Shown: positions 8,346 to 17,453 of the stretch, one piece after another
Layout of the letters: every line of letters starts with the position of its first letter
How positions within the stretch are numbered: the first letter of the stretch is position 1
The notes under the pieces: generated by a model
Database searches by the model: none
What the model saw: the letters and a program-made list of their open reading frames with translations, nothing else
Told to the model about the DNA's origin: nothing
Origin: Actinomycetes bacterium
GTDB taxonomy: Bacteria > Actinomycetota > Thermoleophilia > RBG-16-64-13
Assembly (NCBI GenBank): GCA_024637035.1
Contig: JAGXFW010000004.1
Location: 1 to 64,000, forward strand
DNA: 64,000 nucleotides
Direction: 5' to 3'
Program-made: the position numbers and the translations under genes

Positions 8346-9635
8346 CTACCGGTATCGGCGCGCGCCCGCGTAGTCGGAGCGGCCCAGCGAGGAGATCTTC
8401 ACCACCGAGCCCGTGTACGGCGCGTGCAGGTAGTTGCCGCCGCCCACGTAGATGCCCACGTGGTGGACGGGATTGCCGAAGAACACCAGGTCTCCGGGGG
8501 CGAGGTCGCCGTACGAGATCGAGGTCCCCATGCCGAACTGCATGCGCGAGGAATGCGGTAGCGATATCCCGACTTTGGCATACACGTACTTCGTCAGTCC
8601 GGAGCAGTCGAAGCCGCTGGGGGATTCACCCGCCCACACGTACGGGATGCCGAGGAGGGTCTTGGCGATCTCGACGACACGACCCCCGACCGAAGAGGGC
8701 GGCGGGGAGGGTGGGTCGGTGGTAGTGGGCGTGGGAGGTTGGGTGGTCGCGGTATCGGAGGGCGAGGTCGTGCCGGTAGTGCCCGCGGTCGTGCGGGTGG
8801 TGGTCGATGGAGGGGATGCGGCCGTGGTCGTGGTCGGCGCGGTCGTCGCTGGGGCCTTGGTGGTGGAGGTGGCGGCCGCGGCGCGCCTCTCGGTTTCGGC
8901 CGCGGCGGCGGCCCGCAATCTGGAGGCTTCCGCTGCCAGCGCCGCCGCTCGCTCGGCCTCTTCGCGAGCCCGCTCTTCCTCGACCAAGCGCACCACGTCC
9001 TTCTCGGCGGAGGCCAGCTCCTTCTGACGCTTGTCGAGCAAGGTGACCACCCGCTCTCGCTTCACCTCGAGTTCGGCGGCTATCCTCTCGCGTTCCTCGC
9101 GTTCGGCGCTGAGTTCCTGTTCGCGGCGTACCAGTTCTTCGCGCCTGGATTCCAGGTCTACGAGCGCGTCTCGGTCGGCGGCCAGGATGTCGCGGAGGCC
9201 GCGGGCTCGGGCCATCAGCTCAGGTATGTCGGAGCTGGTGAGGATCAGCTCGAGGATGCCGAGCCTGTCGGTCATGTAGGCGCCGCGCAACCTCACCGAG
9301 GCGTCGTCCTGGGACTCGCGGAAATCGTCCTTTGCCTGCACGACGGCGGCCACGGCCTTGACTTCTCGGTCTTTCGCCTCCTCGAGGAGCACCTGAGCCT
9401 CGTCGTAGTCTTCCACCACGTGCGAGATCTCCACGTCGAGGGCATCGATCTGAGCCTTGAGTTCGAGTACCTCAGCGCGCCGGGCCGTCAACTCCTCAGG
9501 TGTGGACCACGCGGCCGAAGGGACCATCATGAGGAAGACGACCGCCACCATGAGAGCGAGCAGGACGGGGTAGAAGCGACCTCGGTCGGTCGCGTGGAAC
9601 GAGCCGTCTGTCGTGTGGGATCGGGATCGGACCAT
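8346..9635 (-). CDS. Secreted coiled-coil NlpC/P60 peptidoglycan hydrolase
   Basis: The protein has 429 residues. A signal segment (FYPVLLALMVAVVFLMM) ends at about residue 45. A long Glu/Arg-rich coiled coil (about 48-245) resembles the autoinhibitory coils of RipA/CwlO-type enzymes. A Thr/Pro linker (about 250-320) follows, then the NlpC/P60 domain with FDCSGLTKYVY (catalytic Cys), HHVGIYVG and NYLHAP (His residues). It would cut peptide stems in the cell wall, probably at division, with FtsEX-type activation being inference. The gene stands alone between the NfeD operon and a GNAT-like gene. Confidence 0.9.
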   Translation of the reverse strand: MVRSRSHTTDGSFHATDRGRFYPVLLALMVAVVFLMMVPSAAWSTPEELTARRAEVLELKAQIDALDVEISHVVEDYDEAQVLLEEAKDREVKAVAAVVQAKDDFRESQDDASVRLRGAYMTDRLGILELILTSSDIPELMARARGLRDILAADRDALVDLESRREELVRREQELSAEREERERIAAELEVKRERVVTLLDKRQKELASAEKDVVRLVEEERAREEAERAAALAAEASRLRAAAAAETERRAAAATSTTKAPATTAPTTTTAASPPSTTTRTTAGTTGTTSPSDTATTQPPTPTTTDPPSPPPSSVGGRVVEIAKTLLGIPYVWAGESPSGFDCSGLTKYVYAKVGISLPHSSRMQFGMGTSISYGDLAPGDLVFFGNPVHHVGIYVGGGNYLHAPYTGSVVKISSLGRSDYAGARRYR

Positions 9636-9693
9636 GATCAGTGCCTTCTGGTTTCGTCGGCCTCACCTGGGAATCCTGCCCAGGGGCCGCATG

Positions 9694-10311
9694 TCACGAC
9701 CGGTTGAAGGTCGCCGGACTCGGTTGGCCGCTGGCGCCGAGGAGACGGCGTACCGTCCAGCCGGCTTCGGCCACCGCCGGCGCCAGGCCTGCCAGATCGG
9801 TCTGCACCAAGTAGGCCGAGTCTATGGCCTGAACCACCGTGAAACCATTCGCTTCCATGAACTCGAGCCCGAAGAGATTGCGCATCCCACAGAGGCTCTT
9901 CGAGCCCAGCGGCCGGGCATACGCGTACGCGTGGCGCACATGTCTTCGGCGGAGGTGCATCATAGCACGGTGCAAGAGTTGCTCCGTTTCTACGCTGGGC
10001 CGACCCACCCGTCCCCGCAGGCAGAAGAGCAGCACGGATTCGTCAGGTGGGGCGACCGACGAGAGCGCGTGGGTGCGCGGGAGGGCGCTGACCGGGGCGA
10101 ATTGGATCGAGGCGAGGACCTCGCGGCCTTCCACGGCTACCAGGCCGACGCTGCCCCAACCCTGCTCCAGGTCGCGCATCCACCCCAGCCTATCGGCGAG
10201 CGCGTCATCACCCGAGATCGATCCGTCGGGCGTCTGCCACCACACGCATTGCGGGCAGGGACTCGGGAGGAGCGACTGCGATGCGGTGGTCACCTCGACG
10301 TAGGCAGGCAT
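9694..10311 (-). CDS. GNAT-like acetyltransferase family protein
   Basis: This 205-residue protein starts with a Cys-containing segment (CPQCVWWQTPDG, about residues 19-30) and then shows a GNAT-like beta-alpha pattern: GLVAVEGREVLASIQFAP, LHRAMMHLRRRHVRHAYAYA and FMEANGFTVVQ. That order resembles GNAT N-acetyltransferases of Gram-positive high-GC bacteria. The acetyl-CoA loop is not textbook and the substrate is unknown. Its start lies 3 nt past the Asp23 gene stop, so the two form an operon. Confidence 0.55.
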   Translation of the reverse strand: MPAYVEVTTASQSLLPSPCPQCVWWQTPDGSISGDDALADRLGWMRDLEQGWGSVGLVAVEGREVLASIQFAPVSALPRTHALSSVAPPDESVLLFCLRGRVGRPSVETEQLLHRAMMHLRRRHVRHAYAYARPLGSKSLCGMRNLFGLEFMEANGFTVVQAIDSAYLVQTDLAGLAPAVAEAGWTVRRLLGASGQPSPATFNRS

Positions 10312-10314
10312 GGG

Positions 10315-10716
10315 TCAGTCGAATTCGGGCGGAGCGTCGACCTCGTCCACGAAGACCGTGGTCTTGCGCACGGTGAGGTCGAGCATGGTGTTGACCTTCT
10401 GGGCGACCGCGGCCTGGACGGCGGCTGCAAGTTCAGGGATCACCGTGCACCAGGCCACCGATACGTGCACATCCACCTCGATCTCGCCCGGCGCCACTTC
10501 GCGGATCGTCACTCCTTTGCTCGGGGCGGCGATGTGTACCTTCTGGGAGAGCTCCTGCCACGCGGTTCCGTGGAGATGAGTGATCCCCGGCACGCAACGC
10601 ACGGCGTCGGCCACGTACGTGGCGATGACATCCTCCGCCACGAGGGGGTGCGAGTCCTCGACCGATTGCGTGGGGGGCACGGCCATTTCGCCGGGGAGTG
10701 TCTCGTCCGATGGCAC
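10315..10716 (-). CDS. Asp23/Gls24-family envelope stress protein
   Basis: The protein has about 133 residues. The domain (VAEDVIATYVADAVRCVPGITHLHG through EIEVDVHVSVAWCTVIPELAAAVQAAVAQKVNTMLDLTVRKTTVFVDEV) is the Asp23/DUF322 fold typical of Gram-positive envelope-associated proteins. I chose the second GTG (10716) because GGAGG lies 8 nt upstream; a GTG at 10725 overlaps that site. It is co-directional with the GNAT-like gene. Its role in envelope homeostasis is known only at family level. Confidence 0.8.
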   Translation of the reverse strand: MPSDETLPGEMAVPPTQSVEDSHPLVAEDVIATYVADAVRCVPGITHLHGTAWQELSQKVHIAAPSKGVTIREVAPGEIEVDVHVSVAWCTVIPELAAAVQAAVAQKVNTMLDLTVRKTTVFVDEVDAPPEFD

Positions 10717-10773
10717 CTGTAGCACCTCCGTAGCCTGGGCGCGCTCGGTGGCGCGCCGTCTCCTCTTGTCTCG

Positions 10774-11706
10774 CTACTCTTCCTCTACCCCATGTATACC
10801 AGAACCACCCGGGGTCAGACGGTAGAGCACGACTTGCGGGCGCGTGAACAGGCGGAACGGCAAGAAGGTCGTGCCGATGCCCGCGGAGATCACGAGCAGT
10901 CCTCGACCCCAGCGGTGTACGCCTTCGACGTAGGGGAGACCCTGCGAGTGAGGGGAGCGCAGGCCCCAGGGCGTGGGCAGACGTATCTGGCCGCCGTGGG
11001 TGTGGCCCGCGAAGGCGAGTTGGAACTTGTCCCCCAGCGGGTCCGCGGGGTCGGGGGGGAGGTGTGTGAGCAGCACGGCCAGGTCCGCGTCGGGCGCGAT
11101 CCCGTCGAGCAGAGGATGACCCCCCGTGATGTAGTCGGCGCCGCACACGGTCACGCTCGCCTTGTCACGCCCGCCCCCCGCCGGCCACACGAGCGATACG
11201 CACGTGTCGCGCAGCAGGGTGATGCCTGCACTCTCCCACGGTATCGGGCCGGGGGCGTTGGTGAGTGGGTTCTTGCTGAGTCCGTACTCGTGGTTCCCCA
11301 GCACGGCGAACACGCCGAGGGGCGCCTTCAGCCGGGAGAGGATGTCCAGGCACTTGGTCTGGCCGAGGCGACCGCCGAGGATGTCGCCGGTGAGCACCAC
11401 GAGGTCGGGATGACGCTGTTCCGCCCAGTCCACGGCTTTTCGAAGAGTGCGGAGGTTCATACCGAGCTGCCCGGCGTGAACGTCAGAGATGTGGAGGATG
11501 CGGAGTCCTTCGAGTTCCCCGGGCAATCCCCCCACGGGCAACGCGGCTTCCTGGCCGCGGAGCCACTGGGATTCGAAGAGCATGTACCCGGCAGCGCCGC
11601 CCCCGGCGAAGAGCGCGACGCGCGCCCACCGGCGGGCCTCCCGGAAGATGCCGCCCGGCCTCTCGACCGATCTACCGCAGCGCGGTCTGAGGAGGCGGCA
11701 CGTCAT
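10774..11706 (-). CDS. Membrane-anchored calcineurin-like metallophosphoesterase
   Basis: The protein has 310 residues. A hydrophobic N-terminal segment at about residues 26-45 anchors it. The metal-binding motifs occur in order: LHISDVHAG, VLTGDILGG, LGNHEYG, LLTHLPPDP and FAGHTHGGQIRLP. This is the YkuE/YaeI-type group, which hydrolyses phosphoesters, in some members on membrane lipids. The stop of the small membrane protein gene upstream overlaps its start by 4 nt, so the two are coupled. Confidence 0.85.
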   Translation of the reverse strand: MTCRLLRPRCGRSVERPGGIFREARRWARVALFAGGGAAGYMLFESQWLRGQEAALPVGGLPGELEGLRILHISDVHAGQLGMNLRTLRKAVDWAEQRHPDLVVLTGDILGGRLGQTKCLDILSRLKAPLGVFAVLGNHEYGLSKNPLTNAPGPIPWESAGITLLRDTCVSLVWPAGGGRDKASVTVCGADYITGGHPLLDGIAPDADLAVLLTHLPPDPADPLGDKFQLAFAGHTHGGQIRLPTPWGLRSPHSQGLPYVEGVHRWGRGLLVISAGIGTTFLPFRLFTRPQVVLYRLTPGGSGIHGVEEE

Positions 11707-12029
11707 CGATTCGAGTCTGCGGACTCCTCCGCGTCGCTCTGCGCCTGCAGTTTCTCGCGCAGCCGGCGACGTGTCGCTTCGATCTTTGCCTCGATCGAGC
11801 TGTCCTGGTCGCCGTTCGGGCTGTTCGCCTGAACCGCACCCCTGATGGTGGGCATGATGGTATCGAGGTCCAAGCCTGAGTCCTTGACGCGCTCGACAGC
11901 ACGATCAAGCGTACGGCGGCCGTGATCCGATGTGAAGTAGTACACGGCGGCCGTGCCCGCGGCGATTCCGAGAATCATCCTGAACAGTTTCTTGAACACG
12001 GGAATTCCCTTCTCTTGAAATAGCTTCAC
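11703..12029 (-). CDS. Small single-helix membrane protein, unknown
   Basis: The protein has 108 residues. One membrane segment (MILGIAAGTAAVYYFTS, about 18-34) is followed by a charged tail that predicts a coiled coil (SSIEAKIEATRRRLREKLQAQSDAEES). The layout resembles small YtxH-like proteins, but no family motif is decisive. It is coupled to the downstream phosphoesterase by a 4-nt overlap. Confidence 0.6.
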   Translation of the reverse strand: MKLFQEKGIPVFKKLFRMILGIAAGTAAVYYFTSDHGRRTLDRAVERVKDSGLDLDTIMPTIRGAVQANSPNGDQDSSIEAKIEATRRRLREKLQAQSDAEESADSNR

Positions 12030-12165
12030 CGTACAGAATACCGGACCCCCGGCTCAGTGGCCATGGACGGCTTCGGTGTTATGGTCTCTGCAGTCGGAAA
12101 CGTGCGGCGACGCGCCGCCGGCTGAGGCGATCGTCTTGAAGGTGGACCTTTGAAGGGAGGACCGG

Positions 12166-13077
12166 GTGACGCAGGGATACACGAGGTCGCTGAGCGCATC
12201 TGAGGCGGGGTGGCTGGAAGCACTCGAGGCTGTGGCCTACGTGGGCAGGCAGGCGGTGGCGCCGCTGGCGGGGACGCCCGCCGGCCGGGCGATCCTCGGG
12301 CGAGGCGGCGGCGGCGATCTCACTCTCGCGCTCGATGGCGTGACCGAGGACGCGATGCTGGCGGCCCTGGCTCGGTCCGCCCCGGAGCCCTACACCATCG
12401 TGTCGGAGGAAGCTGGGATCGTTAGCGGTCCCGCGGGGGCGGTGAAGGTGATACTCGATCCCGTCGACGGGAGCTTGAACGCGAAGCACGGGCTCGCCCC
12501 CTACTGCGCCGCACTCGCGGTCGCCTTCGGCGAGACCATGGCCGACGTCGCCATCGCCCACACGTCGGACTACACACGCGATGCCTCGTTCACCGCGGTC
12601 AGGGGCGCCGGCGTTGTGTGGAGCCCGGCCGCGGGAACCCCGACTGCGGGTGGCGCGGCTGCAGGGAGCGCGGCTGAGGGGGGTGCGACCAAAGGATCCG
12701 AGGTCGAGGTGGTTCTCTTGGAGGCCGGCCGTCCGCACGGCCACTCCTTCGGCTACGCGGAACTCGCGCAACTCGCCGGAGAGTCCGCCGGGCCCGAGAT
12801 GAGGGTACGTCAAATCGGCTCGCTGGCTCTGTGTTTGGGCTACCTGGCCGCCGGCGTCGCGGATGTGCTGTTCGCCCCGGTGTTGTCGCGCTCGGTCGAC
12901 GTAGCGGGCGGTCTCCTCATGGTCTGGGAGTCTGGTGGCGGCGCGGCGACGTTGGATCAGACCCGGATGCGACGCCAACCTCTCGACCTTGAGCGGCGCG
13001 CGCCGTTCGTGGCTTGGCGTGTCGGGCTCGACGGGGAGCGCATAGAGGCGGCTGCCCGCGCCATCTACGGGAGCTGA
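12166..13077 (+). CDS. Inositol-monophosphatase/FBPase-family protein
   Basis: The protein has 303 residues. Metal-site motifs are IVSEEAGIV (about residue 85), ILDPVDGSLNAK (about 105; family WIDPIDGT) and a late VLSRSVDVAGGLLMVWESGG, the equivalent of the usual W-D-x-A-G block with Ser-Val-Asp. Family enzymes dephosphorylate inositol phosphates, FBP, PAP or similar. An Ala/Gly/Thr-rich insert at about 163-185 is low complexity. It is a single gene divergent from the small membrane protein at 12029; the substrate cannot be told. Confidence 0.8.
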   Translation: MTQGYTRSLSASEAGWLEALEAVAYVGRQAVAPLAGTPAGRAILGRGGGGDLTLALDGVTEDAMLAALARSAPEPYTIVSEEAGIVSGPAGAVKVILDPVDGSLNAKHGLAPYCAALAVAFGETMADVAIAHTSDYTRDASFTAVRGAGVVWSPAAGTPTAGGAAAGSAAEGGATKGSEVEVVLLEAGRPHGHSFGYAELAQLAGESAGPEMRVRQIGSLALCLGYLAAGVADVLFAPVLSRSVDVAGGLLMVWESGGGAATLDQTRMRRQPLDLERRAPFVAWRVGLDGERIEAAARAIYGS

Positions 13078-13159
13078 CTCGGGTGGTCTGAAGGCTCGAG
13101 GCTGAGTTGTCGCGGCGGGCGGGCGCTGTTCCCCGCGCGGTCGCGGGGGCCCGGCCGGT

Positions 13160-15346
13160 TCACATCTCTCCGAGCAGCCTCTCGGCGGCGTCCAGTGCGT
13201 AGAGCTGGACGTCCGCATCCGGATCGTCGAGGCACATGTCGAGAGCGTTCATCGCCTCGGTTGTCCCCTGGTGCGAGAGCAGATCGATCACCGAGAGCTT
13301 GAGGTGCTTCTCGGCTGTGGCGGTGAATACGCGCCCCAACTCGGCGGGGCTGAGGAAGGCGAGGGCGTCGGTCTGCTCCACCTCATCCAGGGCGAGCACG
13401 TCCTCGGCTGTCTCGAGGTGCAGCTCTAGCGGCTCCAGCGTCTCCTCCAGCGGCGGGAGCGCATGGCTCTCCTGTTCGATCCTGTCAGGAGAGATCTCGA
13501 TCACGTGCGGCTCGAGTTCGCGTGCATCGTTCCCGTCGATCCCCACGGATTCTGCGCTCGGCCAGGTACTGGTGGCCGACGTCGGACCCCCGTCGACGTG
13601 CCATGTATCTGGGATCGATCCGGGCGGGTCGAATGCTTCGATCTCGCCTGAAGGTTCGGCGAGGGCTTCGTATGTGGGCTCGCCGGGTGCGACCCATTCT
13701 TCGGCCACCGCGCCGTCGACGGACACCGGCTCACCGGGTGCGCCCCGATGCTCGTTGGGCTCGGCGGGTGTTTCGTATGCGGGTGCGCCCCGATGCTCGG
13801 CGGGCTCGGCGGGCGGCTCGCCGGGTGCGCCCCAATCCTCGTCAAGGCCGGCGGGCGTTTCGGCGGGCGGCTCGAGCGTCACCGGCTGATCATCAGGGGG
13901 TTGTTCCACCAGGGCATCGAGAGGTTCGTCCGGGGCTTGGTCGGCCGGAGCGGCCCGAACCAAAGACGCCGTGGGAAGCCAGTGGGAGTCGTTCCGCGGG
14001 GCGCCTCTCTGGAACACAGGTTCGATGGCAGGTGTGCCCTCCGCCTCCGGGTTCACCGGATACGGTGCCGGCACGATGGTCTCCGTTGGTGGTAGCGTCA
14101 GGCTGTCCTGCCACGAGGACGGCTGGTCCTGCTCCCCTCCAGGCAGCCCCTCCTGCCAGACCGGCTCCGCGAGCGTGTCCGCGATCGGTTCGCCGGGTGG
14201 TTCGGGGGCCGGCTCCGCGGGTGGTTCGGGGGCCGGCTCCGCGGGTGCCTCAGCGATCGGATCCTCCCATTCGGGCGCTACTGGCGATTGGGCGGGTTGT
14301 TCTGTTGTCGACTCCTGCCAGCCTGATTCCTCCAGCCGCTCCTCCAGCTGTTCCTCCGGCTGCTCTTCGTGGTGCTCTTCCAGCCGCTCCTCGAAATGCT
14401 CCTGCAGGGCCGGCTGCTCGGCTGCAAAGGTCGAAGCCGAGTCCATGACTGGTTCAGGCCACGCGGTCTCAGCGGCCGGCTCGCTCCACGCCGGTTCGAC
14501 CGCCGGTTCTGGCCAAGGCGGCTCCGCGGCTGAATCCACGACCGGCTCAGCGAACGGCTCAACCACCGGCTCCTGCCAGAGTTGCGCCGTGGTCGGTTGG
14601 TTGGCCGGCTCCTGCCACATCGGCTCCTCCGACGGGGTCGCCGCGGCTATCTCGGGGGCCGTTGTCGGGCCATCGGGGAGCGCGGCGGGAGCGCCGGTGG
14701 CGAGCAGTTCCGCATGCTGTCGGATCTTCGCGAGCCGGGCGAGGGTCAGGCCCTTGTTGCGTCCGGTGATTGTTGGCTCAAGTTCACTGATCGCTTGCAG
14801 GACCCTCTCCGGGCGGAGGAGTTCGAGCCTTCGCATCTCGGGGCCACTGAAGTCACCTTGTCCTTCGAGTAGGCCGGCCACGATCTTGCGCACGTGATCG
14901 CCGCTTGTAGATGCCGCGGTCCGCGTCGGAGCACTCGCGAAGGGTGAGGTCACAGCCACTACTGCCTCCGCTCCGCGCTTCGGGAAGGCGGCGGCCTGGG
15001 TTGGCGGGAGTGGATCCTCGAGCTCCGACGGAGGGATCGCCGGCGACTGAACGCGACTCGAATCGGAGTCGGGAGTGGATCCAGGTGGGAGGTTCGGGGC
15101 ATCGTCCACTTCAAAACCGCGGGGCAGTCCGACTCGGCCGGCCGTGTCCGGGTCTACGTACTCCTTGGCAGTGGCGTCGTGCATGGGAGGTCCGAACGCG
15201 CTCTCGATCGACGGCGCCTTCTGCTTACGCCTGCGCATCATCAACAGCAGGACTGCGAGCGTGATGAGGAGCGTCGCCCCGACGGCTCCGCCCACGATAT
15301 ACAGATTCCCAAGGACCCAATCGAAGATCGCTTCGGTATCAAACAA
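13160..15346 (-). CDS. Membrane-anchored Pro/Glu/Ala/Trp-rich linker protein with C-terminal HEAT-like helices
   Basis: The protein has 728 residues. One helix (IVGGAVGATLLITLAVLLLMM, about 17-38) and a basic stop-transfer are followed by about 500 residues of low complexity built on repeats such as WQEP, PAEPAPEPP, EHRGAP and PGEP. The C-terminus (about 640-728) is ordered, with AEKHLKLSVIDLLSHQG and DDPDADVQLYALDAAERLLGEM resembling a HEAT repeat. The start is a TTG at 15346 with GAGGAG about 13 nt upstream, so it is uncertain. No enzyme motif is seen. A scaffold reaching from the membrane is plausible but not shown. Confidence 0.65.
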   Translation of the reverse strand: MFDTEAIFDWVLGNLYIVGGAVGATLLITLAVLLLMMRRRKQKAPSIESAFGPPMHDATAKEYVDPDTAGRVGLPRGFEVDDAPNLPPGSTPDSDSSRVQSPAIPPSELEDPLPPTQAAAFPKRGAEAVVAVTSPFASAPTRTAASTSGDHVRKIVAGLLEGQGDFSGPEMRRLELLRPERVLQAISELEPTITGRNKGLTLARLAKIRQHAELLATGAPAALPDGPTTAPEIAAATPSEEPMWQEPANQPTTAQLWQEPVVEPFAEPVVDSAAEPPWPEPAVEPAWSEPAAETAWPEPVMDSASTFAAEQPALQEHFEERLEEHHEEQPEEQLEERLEESGWQESTTEQPAQSPVAPEWEDPIAEAPAEPAPEPPAEPAPEPPGEPIADTLAEPVWQEGLPGGEQDQPSSWQDSLTLPPTETIVPAPYPVNPEAEGTPAIEPVFQRGAPRNDSHWLPTASLVRAAPADQAPDEPLDALVEQPPDDQPVTLEPPAETPAGLDEDWGAPGEPPAEPAEHRGAPAYETPAEPNEHRGAPGEPVSVDGAVAEEWVAPGEPTYEALAEPSGEIEAFDPPGSIPDTWHVDGGPTSATSTWPSAESVGIDGNDARELEPHVIEISPDRIEQESHALPPLEETLEPLELHLETAEDVLALDEVEQTDALAFLSPAELGRVFTATAEKHLKLSVIDLLSHQGTTEAMNALDMCLDDPDADVQLYALDAAERLLGEM

Positions 15347-15470
15347 GGTGGTCGCCCATCTCCTCGCCCCGCGCTCTCACGCTATCCACGCCGCGTTTCC
15401 ACTATACTTGGAACGTCGGCACACCCGTGACCGATACTATCCATCACAAACAACCAGACGGTTCCTTTCT

Positions 15471-16295
15471 ATGATCGACACGCATTCACATCTACTCCCC
15501 GGGCTCGACGATGGTGCCGCCAGCATGGCCGAAGCGCTCCATCTCGCCCGTGCCGCCGCCGAGGCGGGCGTCCTCGAGGTCATCTGCACCCCGCACGTGC
15601 GCGACTGGGGCGACCCAGCTTTGTCCATCGGACCTGAGGTCCTGGTCGAGACCCAGGCTGCGATCGACCTCGCGGGAATACCCGTCCGCCTCCATCTTGG
15701 CTACGAACTCACGTTTTCCTTTGCGGCCTCGCTTGAGAATGAGGATCTTCCCGCCATGACCATGGCTGAGGGCACACGCGCACTCCTGGTAGAGATGCCT
15801 CACAGCGGCTGGCCCATGCGGGCCGAGGATGCGGTGTTCCGCTGGCGCCTGCAGGGATACCTTCCTGTGCTCGCGCACCCGGAACGCAACGACCGGGTCC
15901 AACGGGAGCCTGAGAAGCTCGAAGCGCTCCTCAAGATGGGAGCGGTGGCTCAGGGTACGCTTCCGAGCGTTCTCGGCATGTTCGGGGGCGCGGTTCGGAA
16001 GTCGTTCCTACGCTTGGTGGCCGACGGCAACATGGCTCTGGTGGCGAGCGACGCGCACTTCAGTTCGCGCCGGCCACCGAGTCTCACGGAAGGATTGGAG
16101 GCGCTCGTCAAGTGGGCGCCGGACGCGGACGTGGCCCTACTGGCGCACGAGAACCCGCAGAGACTGCTTCGCGGAGCGCCCCTGCGGGAACCTCAGCCGA
16201 TTAGGGTACGTCGTGCTTGGGAAAAGTATCTGTTACGACCTAATAAGGACGCTCGGCCCCCTGCGCGGGTGGACGAGCGACGGGGGCATGTATGA
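15471..16295 (+). CDS. CpsB/YwqE-type tyrosine-protein phosphatase (PHP fold)
   Basis: The protein has 274 residues. MIDTHSHLLPGLDDGA at the N-terminus, ICTPHV, VLAHPERN and ASDAHFSSRRPP are the metal-binding motifs of the CpsB/CapC PHP phosphatases that dephosphorylate bacterial tyrosine kinases controlling capsule or exopolysaccharide. The ATG at 15471 starts exactly at the family N-terminus. The stop overlaps the sortase start (ATGA). No kinase or polysaccharide gene is nearby. The tail after residue 245 is basic and not part of the fold. Confidence 0.85.
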   Translation: MIDTHSHLLPGLDDGAASMAEALHLARAAAEAGVLEVICTPHVRDWGDPALSIGPEVLVETQAAIDLAGIPVRLHLGYELTFSFAASLENEDLPAMTMAEGTRALLVEMPHSGWPMRAEDAVFRWRLQGYLPVLAHPERNDRVQREPEKLEALLKMGAVAQGTLPSVLGMFGGAVRKSFLRLVADGNMALVASDAHFSSRRPPSLTEGLEALVKWAPDADVALLAHENPQRLLRGAPLREPQPIRVRRAWEKYLLRPNKDARPPARVDERRGHV

Positions 16296-17053
16296 AACAG
16301 CGGTCGCGCCGCTCGCGCGGATGGAAACGGGTAGTCTCGAACCTGCTCATAGTGGGCGGGCTGTTGGTGCTCGCCTATCCTGTGGGCACGTGGGGTGTCA
16401 CGTGGTGGGAGCAGCGTTCACTTGAGCGCGAACTCCTAGACGCGGCGCCGGGACTCGATGCGGCACCGGCCGACATGCTCCAAACCGGCATGGTCGTCGT
16501 CGATACGTTCGATCCGGACGAGAAGCAAGAACTGCTGGACGCGGCCAGGGAAGCGGAGCGTCGAGCGGTCATGGGCGATCTCGCCCGTCGCGCACAGGAG
16601 TTCGCTGAAGCATCGAATGGGAAGGGCGGCACGCCCTTGGGGCGTCTGGTGATACCCCAGATCGGCGTCGACGTGATCGTGATCGAGGGCACCGGCCGTG
16701 GCGATCTGCGTGAGGGCCCGGGCCACTGGCCCGAGACTCCCATGCCTGGAGCGAGCGGCAACTTCGTGATCTCAGGTCATCGCACCACGTACGGGGCGCC
16801 TTTCTTTAGCTTGGATAAGCTTGTCGAAGGCGACATAATCGAGTTCGCTGCACCCTACGCCGTGTTCAGATACAGGGTCACGCGTGTGGTCATCGTGTTC
16901 CCCGATCAGGTCGACACCGTGAAGCAGCGTGGGATAGAGGAGATATCGCTCGCCACCTGCCACCCGATCTACAGCGCGAAGCAGCGGTTGGTGGTGCAGG
17001 CGGAACTTGAGGGGTTCAAGATCATCGATGGGGCTGCGGTCTCGGGTCTGTAA
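16292..17053 (+). CDS. Class E sortase
   Basis: The protein has 253 residues: a basic N-terminus, one signal-anchor helix (LLIVGGLLVLAYPVGTW, about 19-35), a charged stalk, and a sortase barrel from about residue 108. The catalytic His is in FVISGHRTTYG and the Cys in SLATCHPIYSAKQR, with the following Arg completing the site. Class E enzymes attach LAxTG-type proteins to the wall. No substrate with a sorting signal was seen in this window. It overlaps the CpsB-type phosphatase by 4 nt. Confidence 0.9.
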   Translation: MKQRSRRSRGWKRVVSNLLIVGGLLVLAYPVGTWGVTWWEQRSLERELLDAAPGLDAAPADMLQTGMVVVDTFDPDEKQELLDAAREAERRAVMGDLARRAQEFAEASNGKGGTPLGRLVIPQIGVDVIVIEGTGRGDLREGPGHWPETPMPGASGNFVISGHRTTYGAPFFSLDKLVEGDIIEFAAPYAVFRYRVTRVVIVFPDQVDTVKQRGIEEISLATCHPIYSAKQRLVVQAELEGFKIIDGAAVSGL

Positions 17054-17077
17054 GTGTAGACGAGCAAGGGGGGCGGC

Positions 17078-17350
17078 GTGGCACAATTGGATGAGGAGTT
17101 CTCGCGGAGAGCGGAGGAACTCAAGAAGACGGCGACTGAGTTGACGAAAGAATTCCGCAAGATCGCATCCGACTTCCGCGACCAGACCGAGGTGTTCACC
17201 GACGATCTGCGCAAGCGGGCACGCGGGGCCTCACCGTTCGAACGGTCCGCGATCGAGAAGATCCGCGATTTGGCCGTGCTCCGTGATGACGGTATCATCA
17301 CGGATGAGGAGTTCCAGCAGCAGAAAATCCGGTTGCTCGACCAAGTGTGA
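17078..17350 (+). CDS. Coiled-coil protein with C-terminal SHOCT domain
   Basis: The protein has 90 residues. Residues 1-50 form a charged coiled coil (FSRRAEELKKTATELTKEF). Residues 58-90 (IEKIRDLAVLRDDGIITDEEFQQQKIRLL) are a SHOCT domain, a short helical oligomerisation unit. It starts 25 nt after the sortase gene, with GGGGGGCG upstream of the GTG. Function unknown. Confidence 0.75.
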   Translation: MAQLDEEFSRRAEELKKTATELTKEFRKIASDFRDQTEVFTDDLRKRARGASPFERSAIEKIRDLAVLRDDGIITDEEFQQQKIRLLDQV

Positions 17351-17453
17351 GCAACCGTGCCGGGCACCATGGCCCGTTCGCTCCGCGGAGTTCTGCACGG
17401 GAGGGGCGCAGGGTCCATGCATGGTCGCGTTGGCACAGACGCAGGAGATGAAG

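Noticed and set aside
8739-9707. 322-residue plus-strand frame opposite the NlpC/P60 gene
   Set aside because: It is a Gly/Arg shadow; the minus strand has signal peptide, coiled coil and catalytic motifs.
13522-14897. Long plus-strand frames opposite the linker protein
   Set aside because: They are Arg- or Ser-rich shadows of the Pro/Glu-rich repeats on the other strand.
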